A DNA stretch of 64,000 nucleotides from Thiomonas sp. FB-Cd. Lineage in GTDB: Bacteria > Pseudomonadota > Gammaproteobacteria > Burkholderiales > Burkholderiaceae_C. A program made the translations under genes and the position numbers. Below the pieces are notes generated by a model. It was not told the DNA's origin, searched no databases, and saw only the letters and a program-made list of their open reading frames with translations. Where the stretch lies: positions 1,116,001 to 1,180,000 of the forward strand of contig NZ_JPOE01000005.1 in the NCBI RefSeq assembly GCF_000733775.1, given 5' to 3'. This document shows, piece by piece, positions 54,406-63,608 of the stretch (positions are counted from its first letter, which is position 1; every line of letters starts with the position of its first letter).

Positions 54406-55115
54406 GGCAATTCCTCTTTTGAACGACTGGTTGATTTTTGCCCCAACAACGTGGGGAGATCGATGGCCAGCAAATCACCGATGCAGTCGAGGCTGATGTC
54501 GGCCTGCGGATAATTCGCAATGTTGGTCGGGTCGGTGGCGTAATGGCCCTGGCGTGCAAATATGGTCGTCAGGCGTGCGCCGAGGCCTTGCTTCATGGCG
54601 GCAAGAATGCGCAGCTTGTCGTCCACCATGACATAGTGTTGCGCCGGGAAGCGTTCCTGCATCGGGTGGAGCATGCGTTCCTTGTGGAGATAGATGAGCA
54701 CGCGGCCTTCGACGGCGCGCCACAGGCCGGAGCGCTGCACCTTGCGCGGCTGGAACACAACGTCGCCATCGGTCAGCACCACCGTCGTGCCCAATGTCTG
54801 GAGTCGCTTGATGACGCCGAGCGCCCCGGCATAGAGCCGCTCGGCGAAGGGATAGTCGATGAGAAAAGTGGACATTTCGAGAAGCCGCGGATCGCTCTGC
54901 GCATCGCTTAGCTCATCCATGCGGTAGAGCTGCAAGGCGCCCAGGTAGTCGGCATAGCCGAGTTCGCTGCGCAATTGCTCGAAGAGTGCCCAGTAGCGCT
55001 CAGCGCTGACGTGGCCGAAAGTGCGCTCCAGGTGCTGCCTGAGATCGTGGATGACACGGTCGTTGTCGAGTAGCGTGTTGTCCACGTCCAGCAAGAAAAC
55101 GATATCCGAGGTCAT
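54402..55115 (-). CDS. HAD-superfamily hydrolase
   Basis: A 237-residue HAD phosphatase with motif [11 protein letters not shown] (residues 10-19), motif II VVLTDGD, the conserved Lys in [10 protein letters not shown] and motif [12 protein letters not shown]. The cap is helical. It lies between zwf and tal with four-base overlaps on both sides, so it clearly belongs to the sugar module, perhaps as a sugar-phosphate phosphatase. The exact substrate cannot be told. Confidence 0.85.
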   Translation of the reverse strand: MTSDIVFLLDVDNTLLDNDRVIHDLRQHLERTFGHVSAERYWALFEQLRSELGYADYLGALQLYRMDELSDAQSDPRLLEMSTFLIDYPFAERLYAGALGVIKRLQTLGTTVVLTDGDVVFQPRKVQRSGLWRAVEGRVLIYLHKERMLHPMQERFPAQHYVMVDDKLRILAAMKQGLGARLTTIFARQGHYATDPTNIANYPQADISLDCIGDLLAIDLPTLLGQKSTSRSKEELP

Positions 55116-56524
55116 GGCATCACCGCTTCAGGGTTGGACCAGCCGCCGTCGGCTGCAATCAAGCGGTCGGCCTGGTCTGGCCCCCAGCTGCCAGTCGGGT
55201 AGGCCAGGGCACGCGGGTGTTTGGAGAGAACCGGCTCAACCACGGCCCAGGCAGCCTCCACGGTTTCTTCGCTGGTGAACAAGGCGTTGTCGCCAGACAT
55301 GGCATCGGTGAGCAGGCGCTCATAGGGCGTTTCTTCACCGGCGTCATCTTCAGCCAGGGTCAGTTCGCGTTGATCGCCCTCATAGCCCTTGCCAGGGCGT
55401 TTGACGCGGGCGGCGAGTGCGATCATCGACGTGGGCGATAGCTGGAAGCGCAGGTAATTGGTCTGCACGCCGCTTGCCACGGCGTCGGCGAACAGCGCCT
55501 GGGAAGGCGGCTGCAAACGAATCAGCACCTCGCAGCTGGTCACTGGCAGCTGCTTGCCAGCCCGCAAATACCAGGGCACGCCGGCCCAGCGTTTGGAGGC
55601 GATGTGCAGACGCATCGCGCAATAGGTCTCAACATCCGAATCCCTCGCGACCTGCGGCTCATCTCGATAACCCGCGTACTGGCCGCGCACCATGTCGGCA
55701 GGGTGCAAGGGACGCATCGCCTTGAAGATCTTGAGCTTTTCGGCGTTGACGGCCGCGAAGTCGCGCCTTGTGGGTGGCTCCATCGCCAGCAGGGCTGCAA
55801 TCTGAAAGAGGTGGTTCTGGATAACGTCGCGCAGGCATCCGGCGCTCTCATAGAACTTTCCGCGTCCAAGGACGCCAAAAGCCTCGGCAAGCGTGATTTG
55901 CACACTTGCCACATGCTGGCGGTTCCAGATCGGTTCGAGAAAGGCATTGGCGAAGCGAAAATAAAGGATGTTCATGATCGCCCCCTTGCCCAGGAAGTGA
56001 TCAATGCGGAAGATGGCCTCGCTGGGAAAGGCGTCGGAGGCGACACGGTTGAGTTCGCGCGCCGAGGCCAGGTCGCGGCCGAATGGCTTCTCGACGATGA
56101 CACGCCCCTGCGCAGCCAGACCCGATTTGCTCAGCCCTTGTATGACCGTGGCAAACAGCGCGGGGGGAATGGCCAGATAGTGGGCTGGCCGCTGGGCGGC
56201 ACCAAGTGCCTGTTTGAGTCTGGCGTAGGTGCCCGCGTCGTTGTAATCACCACTGACGTATTGAATTTGAGAGAGGGTTTGGGCCAGTGCGGGCGCATCG
56301 TCCACGGCGCCAGCGCGCTCGATGCTTTGCTTCGCATGGGCACGCAATTGCTCAAGCGTCCAGGGCGAAGAGGCCACGCCGATAACGGACCCATTCAGTG
56401 AGCCGCTCTTTCGCATGGCATAGAGCGCCGGAAAAATCATCTTGTCGGCGAGATCACCGGTGGCGCCAAACACCACCAGCGCATCCGACTGCTGGGCTGA
56501 GGCGGGAGAAGGGTCATCATGCAT
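55112..56524 (-). CDS. zwf: Glucose-6-phosphate dehydrogenase
   Basis: A 470-residue enzyme oxidising glucose-6-P to 6-phosphogluconolactone. NADP-site [19 protein letters not shown] and catalytic [18 protein letters not shown] with the conserved His/Asp/Lys. It is slightly shorter than the usual ~490 but has all domains. I start at ATG 56524 ([11 protein letters not shown]), one base after the gnd stop; the frame to 56656 runs inside gnd. No lactonase gene accompanies it. Confidence 0.95.
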   Translation of the reverse strand: MHDDPSPASAQQSDALVVFGATGDLADKMIFPALYAMRKSGSLNGSVIGVASSPWTLEQLRAHAKQSIERAGAVDDAPALAQTLSQIQYVSGDYNDAGTYARLKQALGAAQRPAHYLAIPPALFATVIQGLSKSGLAAQGRVIVEKPFGRDLASARELNRVASDAFPSEAIFRIDHFLGKGAIMNILYFRFANAFLEPIWNRQHVASVQITLAEAFGVLGRGKFYESAGCLRDVIQNHLFQIAALLAMEPPTRRDFAAVNAEKLKIFKAMRPLHPADMVRGQYAGYRDEPQVARDSDVETYCAMRLHIASKRWAGVPWYLRAGKQLPVTSCEVLIRLQPPSQALFADAVASGVQTNYLRFQLSPTSMIALAARVKRPGKGYEGDQRELTLAEDDAGEETPYERLLTDAMSGDNALFTSEETVEAAWAVVEPVLSKHPRALAYPTGSWGPDQADRLIAADGGWSNPEAVMP

Positions 56525-56525
56525 G

Positions 56526-57560
56526 TCAGGACTTCGCCTTTGGTGAATCCGGCTTGGGTTCGACGTGACCGCCGAATTCATGTCGCATGGAGGACAGCAC
56601 GCGGTTGGCGAAATCCGCCTGATTGCGCGAGCTGAAACGGGCGTAGAGCGCGGCACTCAGCACCGGCGCCGGCACCGCTTCGTCAATCGCGGCCTGAATC
56701 GTCCAACGACCTTCGCCGGAGTCCGAGACATGGCCCTGAAAGCTGTGCAAGGCGGGATCGGCGGCCAACGCCGTGGCAGTGAGATCAAGCAGCCACGATC
56801 CGATCACACTGCCCCGCCGCCAGACTTCCGTGATCTCAGGCAGGTTCATGTCGAACTGGTACATGGCGGGATCGCGCAGCGGGGTGGTTTCGGCATTGAC
56901 AACGTCGGCCCGTTGACCCACGTTGGCGTTGCGCAAAATATTCAGCCCCTCGGCATACGCGGCCATGACGCCGTACTCAATGCCGTTGTGAACCATCTTG
57001 ACGAAATGCCCTGCGCCATGCAGCCCACAGTGCAAATAGCCCTGGTCGGCGCTGCCGGCATCGGCTCTGCGCCCCGGCGTCGGCACGGCGGTGCCGGCAC
57101 CGGGGGCCAGGGCTACAAACAAGGGATCAAGGTGTTTGACGGTCGCCGCCTCACCACCAATCATCAGGCAATAGCCGCGTTCCAAGCCCGCTACGCCACC
57201 ACTGGTGCCAACATCGACATAGTGCAGGCCCAACGCATGCAATGTGCTCGCGCGACGTATGTCGTCGCGGTAGTAGGAGTTGCCGCCATCGATCACGATG
57301 TCGCGCCTGTCAAGCAGCGGGGTCAGTGCGTCCAGCGTGTCGTCAACGACGGCTGCTGGCACCATCAGCCAGATGGTCCGCGGCTTGGCCAGCGCCTTGA
57401 CCAACTGCCGCAGAGTCTTTGCGCCCTGAGCGCCCTCCTCCTCAAGTGGCTCCATGGCGTCTGCTCGCTTGTCGTGGACGACGCAGCTGTGGCCCGCGCG
57501 CATGAGCCGGCGGGTCATGTTCGCGCCCATGCGTCCCAGTCCAATCATGCCGATTTGCAT
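56526..57560 (-). CDS. gnd: 6-phosphogluconate dehydrogenase, short (decarboxylating) type
   Basis: A 344-residue enzyme of the short GndA/YqeC type that converts 6-phosphogluconate to ribulose-5-P and CO2. Rossmann motif [14 protein letters not shown]; substrate-site [19 protein letters not shown]; catalytic block [20 protein letters not shown]. It starts 15 bases after the GH94 stop. The short form is often NAD-dependent, which would yield NADH rather than NADPH. Confidence 0.95.
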   Translation of the reverse strand: MQIGMIGLGRMGANMTRRLMRAGHSCVVHDKRADAMEPLEEEGAQGAKTLRQLVKALAKPRTIWLMVPAAVVDDTLDALTPLLDRRDIVIDGGNSYYRDDIRRASTLHALGLHYVDVGTSGGVAGLERGYCLMIGGEAATVKHLDPLFVALAPGAGTAVPTPGRRADAGSADQGYLHCGLHGAGHFVKMVHNGIEYGVMAAYAEGLNILRNANVGQRADVVNAETTPLRDPAMYQFDMNLPEITEVWRRGSVIGSWLLDLTATALAADPALHSFQGHVSDSGEGRWTIQAAIDEAVPAPVLSAALYARFSSRNQADFANRVLSSMRHEFGGHVEPKPDSPKAKS

Positions 57561-57575
57561 GGTGATACTCCTTGT

Positions 57576-60500
57576 CTAGTGGGGTTCTTCCTGAGTTGGA
57601 CATTGCACGCTGACCCTGTGTTCCAGACCATCATCAAGCAATACAAGGACTACTCCTGGTCGATCAACCCCGTCGAGGGACAACCTTGGCTCGCCTTCGC
57701 TCGCAGCCGCCTTTTTCAGCGTGATGTGATAGGTTGTTTTCAGATAGCGGTAATGCACCTTGAATGAAGTCCAGCTTTGCGGCATGCGGGGAGCGAAGCG
57801 CAGCCGGTTGCCCACGCGTTGCAGACCGAGCAGCGATTCGACGATGAAGCGGTACATCCAACCGGCCGAACCCGTGTACCAGGTCCATCCGCCACGGCCA
57901 ATGTGGGGTGCGCAGGCGTAGACGTCAGAGGCCATGACATAAGGTTCTGTTTTGTAGACCGCAATGGCCTTTGGCGAGTTGGCATGCTGAATGGGATTGA
58001 GCATGTTGAACAGCTCCCAGGCCCGATCGGCATCACCAAGCGCGGCACACGCCATGGCCACCCAGACCGCGCCGTGCGTGTACTGGCCACCGTTTTCGCG
58101 CACACCGCCGACATAGCCCTGGATGTAGCCGGGGCTCGGGTCAGAGTGATTGAAGGGCGGGGCCAGCAGCTCGATCAAGGCGGCGTCGCGACGCACGAGC
58201 CGGGTATCCACAGCGTGCATGGCGCGCCGCGCGCGCGTCGCTTGCGCTGCCCCAGACAACACGGCCCAGCTTTGAGCGATGGAGTCGATCTGACACTCGG
58301 CATTGCTCGACGTGCCAAGCGGTGAGCCGTCATCGAACCAACCACGACGGTACCAGTCTCCGTCCCAGCATTGTTGTTCGATAGCATCGCGCAGACGCGT
58401 GGCCTCGCTTGCGCAATGGCTGGCGAATTTGGCGTCACCACGCCGCCGCGCGATATCGCCGAACTGTGAGAGAACGGTGTGCAGGAAGAAGCCGAGCCAT
58501 ACGCTTTCGCCCTTCCCACGCACGCCCACCAGATTCATCCCGTCGTTCCAGTCACCCGAGCCCATGAGCGGCAAGCCATGCTCGCCGAAGCGCGAGCCAT
58601 GCTCAATGGCACGCACGCAATGGGTGTACAGACTTGCCGTTTGCTCGGACCTTGTGGGCAATGCGTAGTCGGACACCGCATCAGGCTTGAGGGCCGCGCC
58701 GTCGATGAATGGCACGATGACATCCAGCACAGCGTGGTCACCCGTGACCTCGACATAGCGACATGTCGCCAGCGGGAGCCAAAGGGCGTCATCCGAGCAG
58801 CGCGTGCGGATGCCGCGGCCTGCCGGTGGATGCCACCAGTGCTGAACATCGCCTTCGGGAAACTGCCGGGAGGCACTGCGCAGCAAGTGCTCGCGCACCA
58901 AGTCAGGGGTGGCATGAACCAAGGCCATCACATCCTGCAATTGATCACGAAAGCCGAAGGCTCCACTTGACTGATAAAACGCCGTGCGCCCCCAGAGGCG
59001 GCAAGCAAGCACCTGATAGACCAGCCAGCCGTTGACGAGGACATCCAGCGCTGGGTCGGGTGTTTCCACCTGCACGGCGCCCAGCGTCAGCGCCCAGTGC
59101 TGCTTCACCGCATCGAGCGCATCGTGCGCTGCGGCGGCTCCACGCCAGCGGTGCACAAGACTGGCGGCCACCGCATCACTCTCGGCCGCACCGAGTCGGA
59201 AAATGAGCTCGCAGGTTTGCCCCGGGGCCAATGTCTGCGGCACACGGATGGCCGCGCATGGGTCGAGCGCGAAGCCGACGGCTCCGCCGAGCAGCGGTTG
59301 TGACATGGCAGCTGGATTGCGCAGAGTGCCGTTGCGCCCGAGAAAGGCCTGGCGGTCACCACATACGGTGGCTTTGGCGATGCCGTCAACATCCAGAAAT
59401 GCAACCCGGCCCGCGAAATCGGTGTTGTAGGGGTTGCGGGCGAATATCGCGCCGCTGCCAGCAGCGATTGCTGTTCCCACAAACATGCGGGTTTTCGCAT
59501 GCTCATCGCCCAGCACCCACTCCACATAGGCCGTCACCGAGAGCCGTCGAACCACGGTCGATGTGTTGTGCAGCTTCAGCGCGGCGAATTTGATCGGTGC
59601 GTCGATGGCCACATACACGATGAGTTCCGAGTCGATGCCATGCTCGCTGTGCCCAAACACGCTGTAGCCGAAGCCGTGCCGTGTCACGTAGGGTGCGGCT
59701 CCTGGCGTGGGCAGCAACGTGGGGGACCAGAACTGGCCATTGTCTTCGTCGCGGATGTAATACGCCTCGGTGTTGGCATCGCCAACAGGATCGTTCGACC
59801 ACGGGGTGAGGCGATATGTCTGTGCGTTCTCGCTCCAGGTGTTTGCGCTGCCGCTCTCCGAAATGAGACTGCCGAATGACGGATTCGCCAGCACATTGAT
59901 CCACGGCGCGGGCGTCATCTGCCCCGGCTTGACCGTGATGACGTACTCACGCCCATCGGCGCTGAACCCGCCCAAGCCGCAGTCCATGAGCAACAGATCG
60001 TGCGCAGGCGCCGGTAGCGAAGGCTTTGTCGCGTCGTCGGCATTGCCCGCATGACGATCGGCCGCGGATGGCGCTGGAGCTTTGGTCGCACTTCGGCGGG
60101 CGAGCTGCTGCGACAAAGAGCCGTCGCCATCGTGCATCACGATGCGCGACGCCGTTTGCAAAAGGACGCGGTCTGACGGGGACACGTCTTTGGCGTCTCG
60201 CAACCATAGCCCGCCCGGTTGATTCATCAATTCAGCCGTGTTGCAAGCACTGCTCGAACGCAGGAGCAGCGCCTGCAGATCCGCCAGGCTCACGGTACCG
60301 CGGTCACTTTCACACAGAAAGACCGTGTCCACCTTCAGGCCATGCCATCGCCAATACGCATGGGCCTGAACGAACTCTCTGACCACATCACCCTGCGACG
60401 GGCACTTCACCTGCAACAGCGCGATCGGCAAATCGCCAGAAATCGAATGCGCCCATAGTGCCGATTGTCCCTGGTTGTTGCTCGCGATGATGCCCGGGCC

Positions 60501-61499
60501 TGCACGCATGGATGCGTTGGCATAAATCAGCGAACTGGCAAGCCCCGCATACAACTGCACATCGCCTTCGCTCATAGCCAGCCGATGCAGGGTTTCGCGT
60601 CCGCGCTTTGCCGCGTCCACAAGAATTTGGTCAGCAGCGGCTCCACTCCGATATCGCTCGATGTCTTGCAGGCAGACTTTGCGTGTTTGCGCCACGCCGC
60701 AAAGCCAACGCACGACAACGGTTTCACCAGGTTCAAGCTCAAGCGGATAACGAATCGACACGGCCGCATCGAGCACCGAGCCGGAGCGCCCCGAAAGCAT
60801 TGCGGCATGGTCCATGGCTTGCGGATGCTCCACGGTGCGTCCGCGTCCGATGAAGTCCGCGCGGTCCGTGTTGTAAGACACACCCCCCAAAGCCGGTTTC
60901 GATGCCTGCAGCAGGTGAAACGCCGATGCCGGGTGGTCCCTGGCACTGCTCACCCGGCGGGTGCACAAGACGGCTTGCTGTGCAGGCAAGATTTCCGTTT
61001 CTACGAACAGCTTTTCAAATGCAGGATGCGTGGAATCCGCTGCATTCGACGTAAGCACGATTTCCGCATAACTTGTGATTTCAATCGCTCTCTTGCCGAG
61101 CGATTGGTTGCTGATCCTGATTCTGCGGAGCTCCACGTCATCGAACGGCGAGACCGCAATTTCCATTTCGATGCTTATGCCATGATCAAGCCGGCGCACG
61201 ATTGCCAGCCCTTCCGAGAACACCGTTTCGTAGACATCTCCCCGTTTCAACGTCGGCTGATACGTCGTCGACCAAACCTGCCCACTCGCGAGATCGCGGA
61301 TATAGCAAAACGGTCCCCAGTGATCGCTGGTTGCATCGTCGCGCCAGCGGGTAACAGCAAGATCCTTCCATCGGCTGTAGCCACCACCGGAGCTTGTGAG
61401 CATGACGTGGTATTCATCATTCGACAGCAAATGCACGTCGGGACGCAAATGACTCAAGTTGCGGCATGAACCTGGCTTGACGGTCCGAGATCTGCTCAT
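57576..61499 (-). CDS. GH94-type glycoside phosphorylase half of an NdvB-like protein
   Basis: A 1307-residue protein corresponding to the C-terminal half of cyclic beta-1,2-glucan synthase (NdvB/ChvB). It has a first beta-sandwich region at about residues 20-260 (LLSNDEYHVMLTSSGGGYSR), a middle region, and a second sandwich at about 490-780. A GH94 (alpha/alpha)6 catalytic domain follows, with GAFGFRDQLQDVMAL at about 845 (general acid Asp) and MGSGDWNDGMN at about 978. The membrane and GT84 synthase half is missing, so it should phosphorolyse or trim beta-glucan, releasing glucose-1-P, and not make it. Start ATG 61499 behind a GGAGG with a six-base spacer; the frame to 61634 is not family-like. 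First gene of the operon. Confidence 0.85.
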   Translation of the reverse strand: MSRSRTVKPGSCRNLSHLRPDVHLLSNDEYHVMLTSSGGGYSRWKDLAVTRWRDDATSDHWGPFCYIRDLASGQVWSTTYQPTLKRGDVYETVFSEGLAIVRRLDHGISIEMEIAVSPFDDVELRRIRISNQSLGKRAIEITSYAEIVLTSNAADSTHPAFEKLFVETEILPAQQAVLCTRRVSSARDHPASAFHLLQASKPALGGVSYNTDRADFIGRGRTVEHPQAMDHAAMLSGRSGSVLDAAVSIRYPLELEPGETVVVRWLCGVAQTRKVCLQDIERYRSGAAADQILVDAAKRGRETLHRLAMSEGDVQLYAGLASSLIYANASMRAGPGIIASNNQGQSALWAHSISGDLPIALLQVKCPSQGDVVREFVQAHAYWRWHGLKVDTVFLCESDRGTVSLADLQALLLRSSSACNTAELMNQPGGLWLRDAKDVSPSDRVLLQTASRIVMHDGDGSLSQQLARRSATKAPAPSAADRHAGNADDATKPSLPAPAHDLLLMDCGLGGFSADGREYVITVKPGQMTPAPWINVLANPSFGSLISESGSANTWSENAQTYRLTPWSNDPVGDANTEAYYIRDEDNGQFWSPTLLPTPGAAPYVTRHGFGYSVFGHSEHGIDSELIVYVAIDAPIKFAALKLHNTSTVVRRLSVTAYVEWVLGDEHAKTRMFVGTAIAAGSGAIFARNPYNTDFAGRVAFLDVDGIAKATVCGDRQAFLGRNGTLRNPAAMSQPLLGGAVGFALDPCAAIRVPQTLAPGQTCELIFRLGAAESDAVAASLVHRWRGAAAAHDALDAVKQHWALTLGAVQVETPDPALDVLVNGWLVYQVLACRLWGRTAFYQSSGAFGFRDQLQDVMALVHATPDLVREHLLRSASRQFPEGDVQHWWHPPAGRGIRTRCSDDALWLPLATCRYVEVTGDHAVLDVIVPFIDGAALKPDAVSDYALPTRSEQTASLYTHCVRAIEHGSRFGEHGLPLMGSGDWNDGMNLVGVRGKGESVWLGFFLHTVLSQFGDIARRRGDAKFASHCASEATRLRDAIEQQCWDGDWYRRGWFDDGSPLGTSSNAECQIDSIAQSWAVLSGAAQATRARRAMHAVDTRLVRRDAALIELLAPPFNHSDPSPGYIQGYVGGVRENGGQYTHGAVWVAMACAALGDADRAWELFNMLNPIQHANSPKAIAVYKTEPYVMASDVYACAPHIGRGGWTWYTGSAGWMYRFIVESLLGLQRVGNRLRFAPRMPQSWTSFKVHYRYLKTTYHITLKKAAASEGEPRLSLDGVDRPGVVLVLLDDGLEHRVSVQCPTQEEPH

Positions 61500-62641
61500 T
61501 GACGGCCTCCACTTGGTCTCCGTGGGCGTTCTGGAAAGGCGCGCATCGTGTTGACTCGGTTCCTTCGTCGCACTGTCGGAAAGCCACGACGGCAATCCAA
61601 CTGGATTGATCGTGCCTGGATTGGGTCTATCCACCTCAAGCGGCCCAACCTGATGGAACTCCGAGATGAGGTGTTTGGTATCGGTTAAGAGTTACGGCAG
61701 AACAGCCGTTCAAACAGTACGCTACCGCACACACGACATACTTATTTACGCGTGTCACATGGTGGTTTCGAAATCTTGCCGGGCGGCGGGCTTGTCCCTT
61801 GACAGCGCGTTCTGGCCTTGACGGGGCAGTGGCACGGCCCAGGCGCTCGACACTTATACCCCCGAGCCGGCGAAATGGTTTGAGCAGGCATCGAAGCATT
61901 CCCCTCGGTAGGGCTACCGGGTTCGGCTTCGCGACGCGGTGCACGACCAGGCACCGGATCAGCGTATGGACGAGGATGCGCGCAGGCGACGCCAATACAG
62001 GGAGATCTGAATCTGCACGCAACGCAAGCCAGCAACGCACTGTCAGGAATGCTGTACTTAAGTCCGAGCGCGATGGTCTTGCCTCAGCACATGCCGATGG
62101 CTGGGGGCAACACCTTCGGGGTCGCCCATAGGGTCGGGCGCATTCGCGGGCTCCGGCCGCCCGGCATTGCAAATGGCAAATGGCGCCGGTTCGCCCGCCA
62201 GGCTTTGCGCAGGGCGAACGTGCCCATGGGCTCGCAGTCGCCTCTCGCGGAGGATCGACACCATCTTCTCTTCACTGAACCCGCGCTTCCTCGCCAATCC
62301 TTCCTTGTCGGTGGGAGGCATCATCTCAAAGTTCAGACGGCCCCAAAATTCCGGGGGCAGATTACCTCCCCAGGATCGTCAAAGTGCCCCAGCGCCCGGC
62401 TGATGTCGGCGTAGCGCTGCGCATGGTCGCGCATGCGCCGAAAGCCTGACTTGGGCATGGGGAACAGAACACTGGATCACCATCCATGCACAGTCAATGC
62501 TCGGGGCCCATCCCAAGGTTCCCTGCAAACTTGAGGATCGCGATGATTTATTTCTTTGCGATCGCCTCATGGTTCGTCCTGCTACGCCTACACTTGTTCG
62601 ACTGGATCCGCATTCGCGGGCTGCTATTTTGGAGGTTTATC
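61500..62641. other. 1.1-kb gap upstream of the sugar operon
   Basis: No intact gene is seen. The operon promoter should lie here, but I found no convincing -35/-10 pair. Only an IS3 OrfA scar (62230-62330) is recognisable. A short minus-strand frame (about 62345-62460) reads MPKSGFRRMRDHAQRYADIS, then RALGHFDDPGEV, but matches nothing I know. Confidence 0.4.
62230..62330 (-). pseudogene. IS3-family OrfA remnant
   Basis: The minus-strand segment reads ARKRGFSEEKMVSILRE, the helix-turn-helix start of IS3/IS911 OrfA (KRFSEEQIIxxLREA). After LRE the frame is shifted, with a possible continuation GDCEPMGTFA in another frame. Only the first ~20 residues are recognisable, so it is a scar. Confidence 0.5.
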
Positions 62642-62767
62642 ATGCCTAAAGGTCATCAGCGCGGCAACAAAGAAGCGAAGAAGCCCAAGAAGGACAAGCC
62701 AATCGTTCTTCCCGCTGGCAGTGTCCCCCTGACACCATTGGTTCCTGAGCCGCGCAAGAAGAAGTAA
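62642..62767 (+). CDS. Short basic protein, 41 residues
   Basis: Starts at ATG 62642 behind an excellent GGAGG with a six-base spacer. It reads MPKGHQRGNKEAKKPKKDKP then ends in a Pro-rich KKK tail. Very similar MPKG(Q/H)xRGNxEAKKPKK proteins occur in many proteobacteria, often near stress or mobile genes, without known function. The upstream frame to 62486 is hydrophobic but lacks such a site. It is probably soluble and may bind nucleic acid. Confidence 0.65.
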   Translation: MPKGHQRGNKEAKKPKKDKPIVLPAGSVPLTPLVPEPRKKK

Positions 62768-63027
62768 GTAGGCCCATGTTGAAATCCGGCGGGCCTGGTT
62801 TTTCCTTGCCGTAGGCCGTGCCCGTTGCCATTGACCCCCTTGTTGTTTCGGACCGCCTCCACGGTGGGCTCCTGCAAGGCTGGGTTCCCGCCAACGGGCA
62901 TGGACCTGTCCACGCTCCACGGCTTCTTCACCCACAAAGTGTAGGTTGGGCAGCCCAACATGACACCGGCACGCGTGTCGTGCACGGGGAGCGGTCCTGC
63001 GACTGATCCGAAAGTCGGTGGCGTGGC

Positions 63028-63465
63028 TCAGACCGGAGTCGGCCGCCAAGACCATAGCGCTCTGTGGCGGTATTTCGCGCTCCTATTGCCAGCGCTGAGA
63101 TGAACTCTCCCGCCGCTAAACGCATGGCGTTGTCGCGCGCGAGGGGTGTCCTTCGTTGACCCGACCGTGGGGCTGCTTCCAGCGCCGCGACTGCACTTTG
63201 TCTCCGCAGGCGTGACATCGGACTGTTCCGGCCCTCGCTGTTCCTGGGGCAGGCGCATCGTGCACTTGCGATCTGGCTCCCGGTACGCGCCAGAGAAAAT
63301 CCGAATCACGCCGCGCTGGGCAATCACACGGGATGCGTTGGCGTCGGCGTTGTCCGTGGCCCCGCAGCGCGCACAGACGAACACAGCCTGTGAAGGCCTG
63401 TTGTCGGTGTCAATGTGGCCGAACGCGGGTCCAATCCCACGCGAACGGCCGCATTTGTGATTTAT
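63028..63465 (-). pseudogene. TnpB C-terminal remnant (second copy)
   Basis: A minus-strand frame reads FGHIDTDNRPSQAVFVCARC then GATDNADANASRVIAQRGV, the zinc-finger and RuvC-III region of TnpB (NADANAS keeps the Asp). The first CxxC of the finger is lost (GIGPAFGH instead of a Cys pair), and all N-terminal domains are missing. The tail then runs to 63028. It is unrelated in detail to the remnant at 43495. It faces away from the TnpB at 63606. Confidence 0.75.
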
Positions 63466-63584
63466 TGATTGAACATGTGCCCGCGCATTCCCCTTCCTCG
63501 CCCGGCCCGACGCACAGCGTCGCTCAGGCGAAGCCGTCCGGGCAGGAGGGGTCAAGCGGGCGGGTTTCGCTTGTTGTTCCTCGC

Positions 63585-63608
63585 CATGCTGGATAAAATA
63601 CCAGCATG
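63585..63608 (+). promoter_or_regulatory. Hairpin covering the tnpB start codon
   Basis: Arms catgctgg (63585-63592) and ccagcatg (63601-63608) pair perfectly around an 8-base AT loop ataaaata. The right arm contains the ATG of the downstream tnpB. It may mark the left end of the element or hide the start codon in the message. The loop also resembles a -10 box. Confidence 0.55.
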
